From: Burkholderiales bacterium
Lineage (GTDB): Bacteria > Pseudomonadota > Gammaproteobacteria > Burkholderiales > SG8-41
DNA length: 15,173 bases
Assembly: GCA_019746155.1 (NCBI GenBank)
Contig: JAIESJ010000210.1
Span: forward strand, 1 to 15,173
Reading direction: 5' to 3'
The position numbers and the translations under genes are program-made. Under the pieces are notes generated by a model. The model did no database searches. It was not told where the DNA came from and saw nothing but the letters and a program-made list of their open reading frames with translations. This document shows positions 6,519 to 13,013 of the stretch, piece after piece. Within the stretch, counting starts at the first letter, position 1. Every line of letters starts with the position of its first letter.

Positions 6519-7649
6519 CTACAAACCGGCCTTCACGTTCTCGCCCATCATCTGCCGTCTGACTTTGGCAACGTCGCGGCGCTTGAGCGCGAACGGGAAC
6601 GACAGAATATCGGTCGGGCTGGAATCGCCATAGGGCCGGTTGCAGGCCGACACGTCGTCGTCCTTGCCGGGACAGCCCGAGGTCCGGAACGGCGTGCCGG
6701 CATTGATCAGCGCTTCGAGCTTGTCTTCCGCGATGCCGAAGTCGATCACCCGTCCCTGCTCATCGAACAGCATGTCGCGAAAATTGCCGCCGGCGTAGTC
6801 GATGATGTAGCGCGCAAGCTGCACGCGGCGCCACTGCCCGCGGTCGACCGGCGGCCACTCTTCCATCAGCGAGCCGCGCTCGGGAAAGAACGCGAACATG
6901 TGATTGTGCCCGCCCAGGTCGCGGATTTTCTGCGCGACTTCCAGGATCTCGCGCTCGGTCTCGCCCATGCCGCAGATCAGGTGCGCGCCGAATTTCTCCG
7001 GCCCATACACTTCCGCCGCCCACTCGATCGCGCGCCAGTAATGCTCGAACTTGTGCGGGCTGTCCACGCCCTTGCCGCGGGTGCGCTCGAAAATCTCCGG
7101 CGTCACCGCATCGAGCGCGACGGTGAAAATGTCGGCCCCCATGTCGCGCATGCGGATCAGATCGTCCTTTTCCAGCGTGGTCGGATTGGACAGTATCGAA
7201 ACCGGAATCTGAGGCACGTTTTTCACCCACTTTTCGAGCAGCACGAAGGTGTCGGCATTCGAGTTCGGGTGGGTGATCATCGAGATGCACATGCGCTGGA
7301 ACTGCCCCCTATCGGCGCCCGCCTTCACCCTCTGAATCACCTCGTCGTAGCGCGCAGTGGGCCAGTCGACGCGGATAAAGTTGCGGTCGGCGTAGTCGCG
7401 CGCCTCCTCGCGGTGGCGCGCCAGACCGCAGTAGGCGCAGTTGGCACGGCAGCCTTCGGGATAGGTGACGAGCAGGTTCAGGCAATGCGTGCATGCAGTG
7501 CGGTGCATCTTCCCCGCCACCAGACCCAGCGTGATCGCCGCCGCCGTGCTCATCTGCACGTATTCGGGCGAGCGCATTTCCGGCGTCTTGACGTGGTAGT
7601 CGGGCCGGTAGAACCGGATCGGCTGGGCAGTATCGAGAACAGTGTCCAT
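6519..7649 (-). CDS. lipS2: Radical SAM lipoyl synthase component (COG2516-like, LipS2-type)
   Basis: A 376-aa radical SAM enzyme related to biotin synthase. The SAM-cluster motif is C67-x3-C71-x2-C74 in YPEGCRANCAYCGLAR. Further cysteines C53/C56 (TACTHC) and C326/C336 (SGCPG...SACNRP) are candidates for an auxiliary Fe-S cluster that would be the sacrificed sulfur source. Established knowledge: LipS1 and LipS2 together insert the two sulfurs of lipoate into protein-bound octanoyl and accompany sHdr/LbpA genes. Here it lies in the cluster with sLpl and LipT. AAGGAATC precedes the ATG. It follows the micro-ORF by 14 bp. That this is one of the LipS pair is well supported by context; that it is LipS2 rather than LipS1 is my best recollection of family and order, not proven. 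Confidence 0.8.
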   Translation of the reverse strand: MDTVLDTAQPIRFYRPDYHVKTPEMRSPEYVQMSTAAAITLGLVAGKMHRTACTHCLNLLVTYPEGCRANCAYCGLARHREEARDYADRNFIRVDWPTARYDEVIQRVKAGADRGQFQRMCISMITHPNSNADTFVLLEKWVKNVPQIPVSILSNPTTLEKDDLIRMRDMGADIFTVALDAVTPEIFERTRGKGVDSPHKFEHYWRAIEWAAEVYGPEKFGAHLICGMGETEREILEVAQKIRDLGGHNHMFAFFPERGSLMEEWPPVDRGQWRRVQLARYIIDYAGGNFRDMLFDEQGRVIDFGIAEDKLEALINAGTPFRTSGCPGKDDDVSACNRPYGDSSPTDILSFPFALKRRDVAKVRRQMMGENVKAGL

Positions 7650-7663
7650 AATGATTCCTTAGC

Positions 7664-7795
7664 TTAAAAGTCGATGCTGTCCTGAATGGCGGCGATGCCG
7701 GCTTTGGCGCAAACGTCGTCGCGGTCGCCGCCGGGCACTAGAGTAAGGACACCTGTCACCGCATGGGCAACGGCGGCCAATGGCATGTTGTTCAT
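7664..7795 (-). CDS. 43-aa micro-ORF translationally coupled to the lipoprotein gene
   Basis: A short frame beginning MNNMPLAAVAHAVTG and ending AAIQDSIDF. Its ATG overlaps the lipoprotein stop as AAAATGA (ATG 7793-7795, TGA 7792-7794), and a strong GGAGGAG lies about 8 bases upstream, inside the codons for the lipoprotein's glutamates. That spacing is hard to explain by chance. The product has a small hydrophobic stretch, a Gly-Gly-Asp-Arg-Asp-Asp turn and one cysteine (DDVCAK). It ends 14 bp before lipS2. It is below usual gene-calling size and I do not recognise a family. It could be a genuine peptide of the lipoate cluster or a leader that couples lipS2 translation. Confidence 0.5.
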   Translation of the reverse strand: MNNMPLAAVAHAVTGVLTLVPGGDRDDVCAKAGIAAIQDSIDF

Positions 7796-7974
7796 TTTTG
7801 CTGCTCCTCCTGTTCGCGTTTCTGATCGGCTGACTGTTTGAGAACCTGCTCCACACCTTTTGCCTTTCCCATTGCCTCGCGCTGGTTTTTTACCAAGTCG
7901 GGTGGCGGAGCGCTGCTTTGGGTATCGCACGCCGCCAGCAGCAACGTCACCAGAATCAAGCCGCGTCGCGGCAT
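7792..7974 (-). CDS. Small periplasm-facing lipoprotein, coiled-coil
   Basis: A 60-aa product with a short lipoprotein signal, MPRRGLILVTLLLAAC, where LAAC is the lipobox and C16 the lipidated cysteine. The mature part, about 44 residues, is proline-rich at first (SAPPPD), then strongly charged and helical with repeated Gln/Glu/Lys (VEQVLKQSADQKREQEEQQK, residues 41-60), as in small coiled-coil lipoproteins. The +2 residue is Asp, the inner-membrane retention signal in enterobacteria. The start overlaps the 3' end of lipT by 19 bp. Similar tiny lipoproteins occur widely in betaproteobacteria without known function. Why an envelope protein sits between two cytoplasmic lipoate-synthesis genes is unclear. 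Confidence 0.75.
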   Translation of the reverse strand: MPRRGLILVTLLLAACDTQSSAPPPDLVKNQREAMGKAKGVEQVLKQSADQKREQEEQQK

Positions 7975-9089
7975 GCCGCCTCCCCGGAAAAATAATCAGG
8001 AAAGGCGATCCAGCCACGACGATGCACGGCGTCGCGCCGGGCCACCGGCGTATTCCATACCTGCGCGAGCTCGCGGCGCCGCGCCACCGCACGCATGATC
8101 GACTTCTGGTACTGATCGCGGATGTCCTCCTCATAATCGGCGAGCGCGTTTTCATCGCCTTGTTGCAGCAATGCATGCGCCGCCCGCCCCGCGCGCTCTC
8201 CGGAAACGACGGCTGCCGCGATGCCGGCACCCGTGATCGGGTGTGTGAGTCCGGCGGCGTCTCCGGCGAACACGATGTTGCCGGCAAAAAGCCTGTCGCG
8301 CAGCCCTCCGACCGGGATCGCGCCGCCGGTGCGGAACAGGATTTCGCTTCCCACCCTGCCCTCGTCAACCAGTTGCCGGTGCAGCTGATCGAGCGGGGAT
8401 TTCATATCGGCTGAAAACCGCGGATCCATGCCGAGGCCGAGATTGGCGTGGTGCCCCTTCGGGAACAGCCAAGCATAGCCGCCGGGATAGTCGTCCGACA
8501 GCCAGATATCGGTTGCCGCATAAGGCGATGTCAACGGCACAGTGTATTGCCGCGTATTGACGGTAGTAAGCCGCAGCAAGCCGATACGCCTGGCCACGGT
8601 TGAATGCGGGCCGTCCGCAGCGACAAGCAATCGGTACTGGACATGCAACACACCGCGCGGCGTCCGGATTGTTGCCATCGAATGCCGCGCATCAAGTTCC
8701 GTCAGGCTGCTGTCGACGTGGATCGCCGCGCCCGCCTCCCCGGCGGCACGCGCCAGCGCCTGATCAAAGGCCGCGCGGTCCACCATCAAACCCGAAAAAG
8801 GCGTGGCGACCGTTGCGCCCGAGGGCAGTGCGCTTTTCATGCCGGAAATTTTCTGCCGCAACACGCCGCGCGGTTGGGCATGGCGCGACAAGGGCAGCGG
8901 GATGAACTCGGCGCATTGCACCGGCACGCCGACCGTTTTCTTTTTCTCGACCGCCGCGACGGCGAGCCCCAGGCCTGCCGCAGTTGCCGCAGCCGCTCCG
9001 CCTGCAGGCCCCAGGCCCACTACCAGCACGTCGCAGCATTGCGCGTGCTCCGGCTTTGGTTTCGTTTGCGCAGGCCGTGACAGCATCAT
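7956..9089 (-). CDS. lipT: FAD-dependent oxidoreductase of the geranylgeranyl-reductase family (LipT)
   Basis: A 377-aa flavoprotein. The N-terminal dinucleotide-binding motif is VVGLGPAGGAAAA (GxGxxG at about 25-30), followed by VEKKKTVGVPVQCAEF, and the second FAD motif is FAGDAAGLTHPITGAG (about 274-289), typical of geranylgeranyl reductase-like enzymes. In sHdr-type clusters such a protein, LipT, accompanies LipS1/LipS2 and sLpl and is thought to supply electrons for lipoate formation; that role is from the literature on the pathway, not visible in the sequence. The chain ends SGEAACRDAA and overlaps the lipoprotein gene by 19 bp. The upstream gap to sLpl is a repeat. No clear ribosome binding site is visible, so the exact start (MMLSRP or the second Met) is open. 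Confidence 0.83.
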   Translation of the reverse strand: MMLSRPAQTKPKPEHAQCCDVLVVGLGPAGGAAAATAAGLGLAVAAVEKKKTVGVPVQCAEFIPLPLSRHAQPRGVLRQKISGMKSALPSGATVATPFSGLMVDRAAFDQALARAAGEAGAAIHVDSSLTELDARHSMATIRTPRGVLHVQYRLLVAADGPHSTVARRIGLLRLTTVNTRQYTVPLTSPYAATDIWLSDDYPGGYAWLFPKGHHANLGLGMDPRFSADMKSPLDQLHRQLVDEGRVGSEILFRTGGAIPVGGLRDRLFAGNIVFAGDAAGLTHPITGAGIAAAVVSGERAGRAAHALLQQGDENALADYEEDIRDQYQKSIMRAVARRRELAQVWNTPVARRDAVHRRGWIAFPDYFSGEAACRDAA

Positions 9090-9170
9090 GAGCGAGTGAT
9101 TGAGTAGCTGAGTGATTAAGGGATTGGGCGAAATTACTCAATCACTTAATTACTGAATCACCGAATCAGT
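9090..9170. repeat. Inverted/tandem 'GTGATTGAGTA' repeat between sLpl and lipT
   Basis: The perfect 12-bp arms AGTGATTGAGTA (9095-9106) and TACTCAATCACT (9135-9146) could form a hairpin. Further degenerate copies (GAGTGATTAAG, TACTGAATCACCGAATCAG) extend the array into the last codons of the ligase gene, encoding its DSVIQ end and stop. There is no U-tract, so it is probably not a terminator. Confidence 0.65.
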
Positions 9171-10226
9171 CAGCGGCTGCTTGAGTGCGAGCCGTACTAC
9201 GGTGACAAAATCGGCGGGCGCCAGAGACAGCATGTCCACCTGACGGCCGGAAAAAAACGCGCGAATGCGCGACTCGAGCTTGTCGAGCGGGGTGTCGCGC
9301 AGCGCCGCTTCGAGATCGGCGATGGTGCGGCGCGGGCTCACAAAAAAGTCGCCGGTAAACCACACCTGCCTGAGGGTCTGGGTCAGCGTGTCGAAGGCGA
9401 CCGAGGCGCGCAGCAGCCCGCCCGCGAATTTCTGCACCGCTTCCAGCACGGGCATGCCGTCCGCCGGGCGTGACACCAGGTCAATCCAGTCGGGCGTATC
9501 GATCTCGCGCAGCGCGACTTGATAGCGCGCGTGCTCGGACAGCGTCAATTCATCCTCGTGGAATTCGACGCCGAATTCGCTCTCGAACGCCTCGATGATG
9601 TTGCTCCGGATCTGGACAACATCGGGCTGGCAGCCCAGCAGCTCTTTCAGGCTGGCCACACGCTCGCGCGCTGAAGCGATGGCCTTGTCGGAGAGTTTTT
9701 CCGCCGGGATGCGCAGCACGCGCAGCATTTTCTCGATGTCGAAATCGACGAGCAGTGTGCCCTGGAACAGCAGCGCGTCGCCGTCGAACGCGCCGCCGGT
9801 GCCGGAAATCTTGCGGCCGTCGACTTCGATGTCGTTGCGCGGACGGAACCGGGCGTCCACGCCGAGCGCGCTGATGGCGGTGGCCGCAGCATGGCAGATG
9901 CGCTTCGAAATCGCCTGCATGTCGGTGGTGCCGACGTCGCGCTTGTGCAGGTACAGCTCCCAGCCAATCTGGGTCTCGTCGAAGTAGATCGCGCCGCCGC
10001 CGGTGATGCGGCGCTGCACCGCGATGTGGTTGGCCTTGCAGTAGTCAAGGTTGAGCTCCTGTTCGGCGCTCTGGTGATAGCCGAGCAGCGCCGACGGCGT
10101 GAAGCGCAGAAATCTGAGCGTGCTGGGAACCTCCTCGGCCTGGCGCGCTTCCAGCAGCGCGCGGTTCAACGCGATGTTCTGCGCGGGAGGGCGCAGGCCG
10201 GTATCGAGGACTCGCCAGGATTTCAT
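9150..10226 (-). CDS. slpl(AB): Lipoate-protein ligase of the sHdr type, sLpl(AB)
   Basis: A 358-aa lipoate/octanoate-protein ligase containing both the large catalytic and the small accessory domain. Motifs: RRITGGGAIYFDETQIGWELYL (72-93, substrate loop; RRxTGGG at 72-78) and GRKISGTGGAF (137-147) with K139 as the acyl-AMP-contacting lysine. The C-terminal ~110 residues (PDWIDLVSRP onward) match the accessory domain. Known role: attaches octanoate or lipoate to the lysine of LbpA in the dedicated pathway with LipS1/LipS2. The substrates are probably the two GcvH-like proteins nearby. Its ATG lies 7 bases behind the lipS1 stop, so the two are co-translated. The last residues, DSVIQ, are encoded in the repeat at 9090-9170. 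Confidence 0.88.
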   Translation of the reverse strand: MKSWRVLDTGLRPPAQNIALNRALLEARQAEEVPSTLRFLRFTPSALLGYHQSAEQELNLDYCKANHIAVQRRITGGGAIYFDETQIGWELYLHKRDVGTTDMQAISKRICHAAATAISALGVDARFRPRNDIEVDGRKISGTGGAFDGDALLFQGTLLVDFDIEKMLRVLRIPAEKLSDKAIASARERVASLKELLGCQPDVVQIRSNIIEAFESEFGVEFHEDELTLSEHARYQVALREIDTPDWIDLVSRPADGMPVLEAVQKFAGGLLRASVAFDTLTQTLRQVWFTGDFFVSPRRTIADLEAALRDTPLDKLESRIRAFFSGRQVDMLSLAPADFVTVVRLALKQPLTDSVIQ

Positions 10227-10233
10227 AATTAAA

Positions 10234-11373
10234 TCATGCAGTTACAATTTTTATGCCGGACAGGCTGCCGGTGCGCCGCTTCGTCGCTTCGAGTTCGCGG
10301 GCGATCACGCGCGCAGGGTCGATGCGTATACCTGCGTTGCCGTCGAGCGCCAGCACCTCGTCGCCCACCGCGATCGAGCAGCACGCCGGGGTCACGCGCA
10401 CCTCGCGCTCAAGGCGCGTGGCGAGTTCGACCATGCCGTCCGCCGGATGGGCGATGCCGTTCAGACCCGCCATCACCGCATAAGCGTCGATCTGCGCCTT
10501 GGCCATGCCTGCGGGACGCGCGCAGCCCAAAAGCAGCGGAATATCCGGCAGCGCCTCGCGCGCATCCATGAAGAAGCGTCCGACTTGGCGCGTATCGGGC
10601 GTCATGAAAGGCCGTGCTGCGGGCGCATAAAACGGCATCACCACCACCAGCACCAGCGCATCGGGCTGGTGGCGCGCGACGATGTCGAGCGCGTTCCACT
10701 CACCGAGCATGCGGCCGTAGTGCAGCCCGATCACGATATGCGGCACGACTTTCATCGTCGTCGCGACAAGACATTCGAGGGAGCGCTCGAAATCAGCGAC
10801 GCCGCGCTTCAGGTGATAAACCTGGGAGATCGTGTCCTGCGCGCCGATCACGTCCATCATCGCCGCGTCGATGCCTGAATCCTCCATGCGCCGCGCGATG
10901 TCCATGTCGACCAGCGCGGTATGCATCGCGATCCTGAATGAAGGGAATGCGTTCTTGATGCGGCGGATCGCCGGATAAAACGCGTCGTACTCGACCTCGT
11001 TGCGGCGGTTGGAGCCGCCGGTGAGCAGCATGCCCTGCGCGCCGTTGGCTATCTGCTCGTTGACGACGCGCCACAGCTCGTCCGGCGTGCGCGCCGGGAT
11101 CATCGGCTCGAGGATTTTCGCCTTGCAGTGATCGCAGGCGAGCTTGCACTCGCCGCCGGTAATCGAAACCGCAGGCCAGGCGCTCTTGCCGCAGCCGGCA
11201 AGCTCGGAGGTGGCGTAGACCTTGAAGGTCGGCGTATAGAAATTGATGCGGCCGGCGTGTTCGCCGCGCGCGCGCGCGTGACGGCGCACGAGCTCCGCCA
11301 CCAGCGGCGCATCGAGCTCGACGCCGTCAAGCGGCTCGATCTGTTCGACGATGTCCAGCCAGGAGGCCTTCAC
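10234..11373 (-). CDS. lipS1: Radical SAM lipoyl synthase component (COG1856-like, LipS1-type), GTG start
   Basis: A 379-aa biotin-synthase-related radical SAM protein. The SAM-cluster motif is C76-x3-C80-x2-C83 in GGECKLACDHCKAK, preceded by WPAVSITGG. C61 (LAGCGKS) and the late CC pair (VTPACCSIAVGD) are candidates for an auxiliary cluster. It would act with the second radical SAM enzyme at 6519 to insert sulfur into octanoyl-LbpA. The start must be GTG at 11371-11373: the codon two before it is an in-frame TGA, and no ATG is available until well inside the conserved region. That GTG and the GAAGG before it are part of a heptamer repeat (11367-11407). The stop lies 7 bases before sLpl. The LipS1/LipS2 numbering is less certain than membership of the pair. 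Confidence 0.8.
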   Translation of the reverse strand: MKASWLDIVEQIEPLDGVELDAPLVAELVRRHARARGEHAGRINFYTPTFKVYATSELAGCGKSAWPAVSITGGECKLACDHCKAKILEPMIPARTPDELWRVVNEQIANGAQGMLLTGGSNRRNEVEYDAFYPAIRRIKNAFPSFRIAMHTALVDMDIARRMEDSGIDAAMMDVIGAQDTISQVYHLKRGVADFERSLECLVATTMKVVPHIVIGLHYGRMLGEWNALDIVARHQPDALVLVVVMPFYAPAARPFMTPDTRQVGRFFMDAREALPDIPLLLGCARPAGMAKAQIDAYAVMAGLNGIAHPADGMVELATRLEREVRVTPACCSIAVGDEVLALDGNAGIRIDPARVIARELEATKRRTGSLSGIKIVTA

Positions 11374-11407
11374 CCTTCACCCTTCACCCTTCACTATTCA
11401 CCCTTCG
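11367..11407. repeat. Tandem heptamer array 'AGGGTGA' (minus strand)
   Basis: On the plus strand the region repeats CCCTTCA about five times, with one variant unit (CTATTCA). It fills the whole 40-bp gap between the second lipoate-binding protein gene and lipS1. On the minus strand each unit offers GAAGG and GTG, so the array carries both a ribosome-binding-like sequence and the start codon of lipS1. Confidence 0.8.
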
Positions 11408-11413
11408 CCGCCG

Positions 11414-11854
11414 TCAGGCACAGCCCGCGAATCCCTCGGCGTTCATCTTGGCCTCGAAGGCCGCCGCCACGGCACCGCCGGTGACAAGAGCAGCGGCATC
11501 GGCGTCCCAATTTGCCGGCTTCATTTTTACCATCCAACCCGAGCCGTAGGGATCGCTATTGATAATTCCGGGGCTGGCGGACAGCGCCTCATTGATCGCG
11601 ATCACCTCGCCGGACACCGGTGCCTTCACCGGGCCCACCCACTTGCCGGATTCGACGGTCGCGGCCGACTTGTTCTGCTCGACGCTGCGGCCGACTTTTT
11701 TCGGCGTGCACGACACGATCTGCCCGGCCAGCGCCGCGGCATAAGCCGTCATGCCGATAGTCACCGTGCCGTCGGCCTCGCGCCGCGCCCATACGTTGTT
11801 TTCGACGTTGTAGTAAAGATCGTCCGGAATGTTGCAGCCCTTGACTGTTGCCAT
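11414..11854 (-). CDS. lbpA: Lipoate-binding GcvH-like protein (LbpA), second copy
   Basis: A 146-aa GcvH-like carrier of the LbpA type. The lipoylation site is K71 in TVESGKWVGPVKAPVSG, the conserved ESGK turn of lipoyl domains. Established knowledge: in sHdr organisms LbpA carries lipoate that works with the sHdr complex in sulfane oxidation, and these proteins do not replace GcvH. No glycine-cleavage gene is near. The start is supported by AGAGGA six bases before the ATG. C7 near the N terminus (KGCNIPDDLYY), C49 and C145 are present. It is 58% or so alike in layout, not in detail, to the other copy at 12485: same length, same ESGKW block, same position of an N-terminal and a C-terminal cysteine. 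Most likely the main substrate of the following lipS1/sLpl genes. Confidence 0.88.
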   Translation of the reverse strand: MATVKGCNIPDDLYYNVENNVWARREADGTVTIGMTAYAAALAGQIVSCTPKKVGRSVEQNKSAATVESGKWVGPVKAPVSGEVIAINEALSASPGIINSDPYGSGWMVKMKPANWDADAAALVTGGAVAAAFEAKMNAEGFAGCA

Positions 11855-11882
11855 GTTGTTATCCTCTTTAATGGACAGGGTT

Positions 11883-11977
11883 GACAGGATTCACAAGATC
11901 GGATCGGACCAAAAACCCATTACCCGCCGCTGATGGCCCGCTGCCCATTCAATCCCGTGAATCTTGTAAATCCTGTC
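11883..11977. repeat. Inverted repeat of the 'GACAGGATTCACA' family
   Basis: The arm GACAGGATTCACAAGAT (11883-11899) pairs with ATCTTGTAAATCCTGTC (11961-11977), 16 of 17 positions, across a 61-base loop. It is the same family as at 731-810. It occupies the gap between the DsrE gene and the second lbpA. The loop shows no recognisable gene. Confidence 0.75.
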
Positions 11978-11988
11978 TATTTGCCTTT

Positions 11989-12384
11989 TCAAAAAAACAA
12001 CGCCTTGTCACAACTCAAAATCAGATCGGCGAGAACACCGCCGCTCGAAATCTCGTCCACTTCGTCGATCACATTCTCGACTTCCATTTCATAGCCGGGC
12101 AGCGCCGGCCGGCACAGGTAAAACCTAGCCCCGGCGGCCTTGGCGTCGCGCATGAACTCGATTATTTTCTTGCCACCGTCGAGCGCCGTCAAATTTTCCG
12201 GTACGCCCCTCTGGCACAGCCTGACGCCTTCCATGGTGAAGAAGATTCTGACGTCGGCATCCATCGAGGCAAGAATCGCCCCCATGTAGAACGGCGTGGC
12301 GCAGCGGTGCGGCGTCGACGGTCCGCTGGTCATCACGATGATCACCGATTTTTCTTCGTTGTCGAGGTAATGCCGCTCAGCCAT
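11989..12384 (-). CDS. DsrE-family sulfur-carrier protein (DsrE3-like)
   Basis: A 131-aa DsrE/DsrF-like protein. The fold pattern is seen in KSVIIVMTSGPSTPHRCATPF (12-32), VRIFFTMEGVRLCQRGV (45-61) and ARFYLCRPALPGYEM (86-100). Candidate persulfide cysteines are C57 and C91, with C28 and C125 also present. DsrE3-type proteins pass persulfide sulfur towards the sHdr complex with TusA; this assignment rests on family and context, and the exact subgroup (3A, 3B or 3C) is not settled here. The ATG at 12384 is chosen because the frame upstream runs through a repeat; no strong ribosome binding site is visible. The gene lies between two lipoate-binding protein genes, an arrangement that suggests close coupling of carrier and lipoyl arm. 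Confidence 0.82.
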   Translation of the reverse strand: MAERHYLDNEEKSVIIVMTSGPSTPHRCATPFYMGAILASMDADVRIFFTMEGVRLCQRGVPENLTALDGGKKIIEFMRDAKAAGARFYLCRPALPGYEMEVENVIDEVDEISSGGVLADLILSCDKALFF

Positions 12385-12390
12385 TTTTAT

Positions 12391-12474
12391 TGGTGAATAG
12401 GAAATAGGAAATGGTGAATGGAATAAAACCATTTCCCGCTTCCTGTTCCCTATTTCCCATTTCCCGTTCCCTGT
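12391..12474. repeat. Degenerate direct/inverted 'GGAAATRG' repeat
   Basis: GGTGAATAGGAAATAGGAAA and the following ATGGTGAATGG (12392-12421) face a run of CCATTTCCC / TATTTCCC / GTTCCC units (12429-12473). An 8-bp perfect pair is GGAAATGG (12408-12415) and CCATTTCC (12429-12436). It fills the gap between the first lbpA-type gene and the DsrE gene. Confidence 0.7.
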
Positions 12475-12484
12475 TTTCTGCGGC

Positions 12485-12925
12485 TTACAGTCGCTTGCAC
12501 CGGATGTCATCGCGCCGGCAGCGTTCGCAATAGCCGGCGTATGCCGCTTCACCCGTGATGAGCACGGCCAGCGCCTCCTGCGCCGTCTTCGCCGGACGCA
12601 CGCGCGCGATCCAGGCGTCGTAGGGCTGCATATTGAGCAGCGCCGGCTTGTCCAGCACCTCGTGATTGGCGCTGTCTATGGTGCAGTCAAAGAGATTGGG
12701 CACCGGCCCCGCCCATTTGCCGCTTTCGATGGTGGCAACAGGCTTGCCCGCCGGGCGCAGCGTACCGGGCCGCCTGACTCTCACGTGCAGAATCTTGCCG
12801 GCAATGGTTTGCGAGATGTCGGTCATGCCCACGGCGAGACTGCCGTCGTCCTCGATGCGCACCCAGATCTGGTATTGATCGTCATAGTAGAGCTCGGGGC
12901 GGAACTCGCAGCCGTTGCATTCCAT
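12485..12925 (-). CDS. lbpA: Lipoate-binding GcvH-like protein (LbpA), first copy, cysteine-rich ends
   Basis: A 146-aa GcvH-like protein with the lipoyl site at K70 in TIESGKWAGPVPN. It follows shdrB2, the normal position of lbpA in sHdr operons, so it is a second likely lipoate carrier of the complex. It differs from the copy at 11414 in having two cysteines at the N terminus (C3 and C6 in MECNGCEF) and three at the C terminus (C133, C136, C143 in YCERCRRDDIRCKRL). In the GcvH fold both termini can lie near each other, so a metal site or disulfide is possible; this is inference. No good ribosome binding site is visible before the ATG, which is embedded close to a repeat. Which copy corresponds to LbpA1 and which to LbpA2 was not determined. 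Confidence 0.87.
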   Translation of the reverse strand: MECNGCEFRPELYYDDQYQIWVRIEDDGSLAVGMTDISQTIAGKILHVRVRRPGTLRPAGKPVATIESGKWAGPVPNLFDCTIDSANHEVLDKPALLNMQPYDAWIARVRPAKTAQEALAVLITGEAAYAGYCERCRRDDIRCKRL

Positions 12926-13013
12926 AAAACGTGCGGTAAGAGGCGTGAGGAGTAAGAAGTATAGCGTGCGCGTTGGTTTTGCGCCCCTCGCCTGTCGCCT
13001 CTCCCCTCACCGC
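12926..13013. repeat. Degenerate inverted 'GCGGTRAG...GAGGCG' repeat
   Basis: GCGGTAAGAGGCGTGAGGAG (12933-12952) is partly matched by CGCCTCTCCCCTCACCGC (12996-13013), whose complement reads GCGGTGAGGGGAGAGGCG. The repeat lies upstream of the first lbpA-type gene and directly abuts the element at 13013-13231. Confidence 0.55.

Noticed and set aside
6516..7667. 383-aa plus-strand open frame
   Set aside because: It is the antisense mirror of the radical SAM gene; no motif, and the minus-strand frame has the CX3CX2C signature.
7664..8368. 234-aa minus-strand open frame
   Set aside because: Most of it is a wrong-frame copy of the lipT and lipoprotein region; only its last 43 codons have initiation signals of their own and were kept as the micro-ORF.
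11367..11407. CRISPR-like array
   Set aside because: The units are contiguous heptamers with no spacers and no cas genes.
12485..12925. Annotation as glycine-cleavage H protein
   Set aside because: The lipoyl motif is shared, but no gcvT or gcvP is near, and the sHdr/lip context and cysteine-rich ends fit LbpA better. The same applies to 11414-11854.
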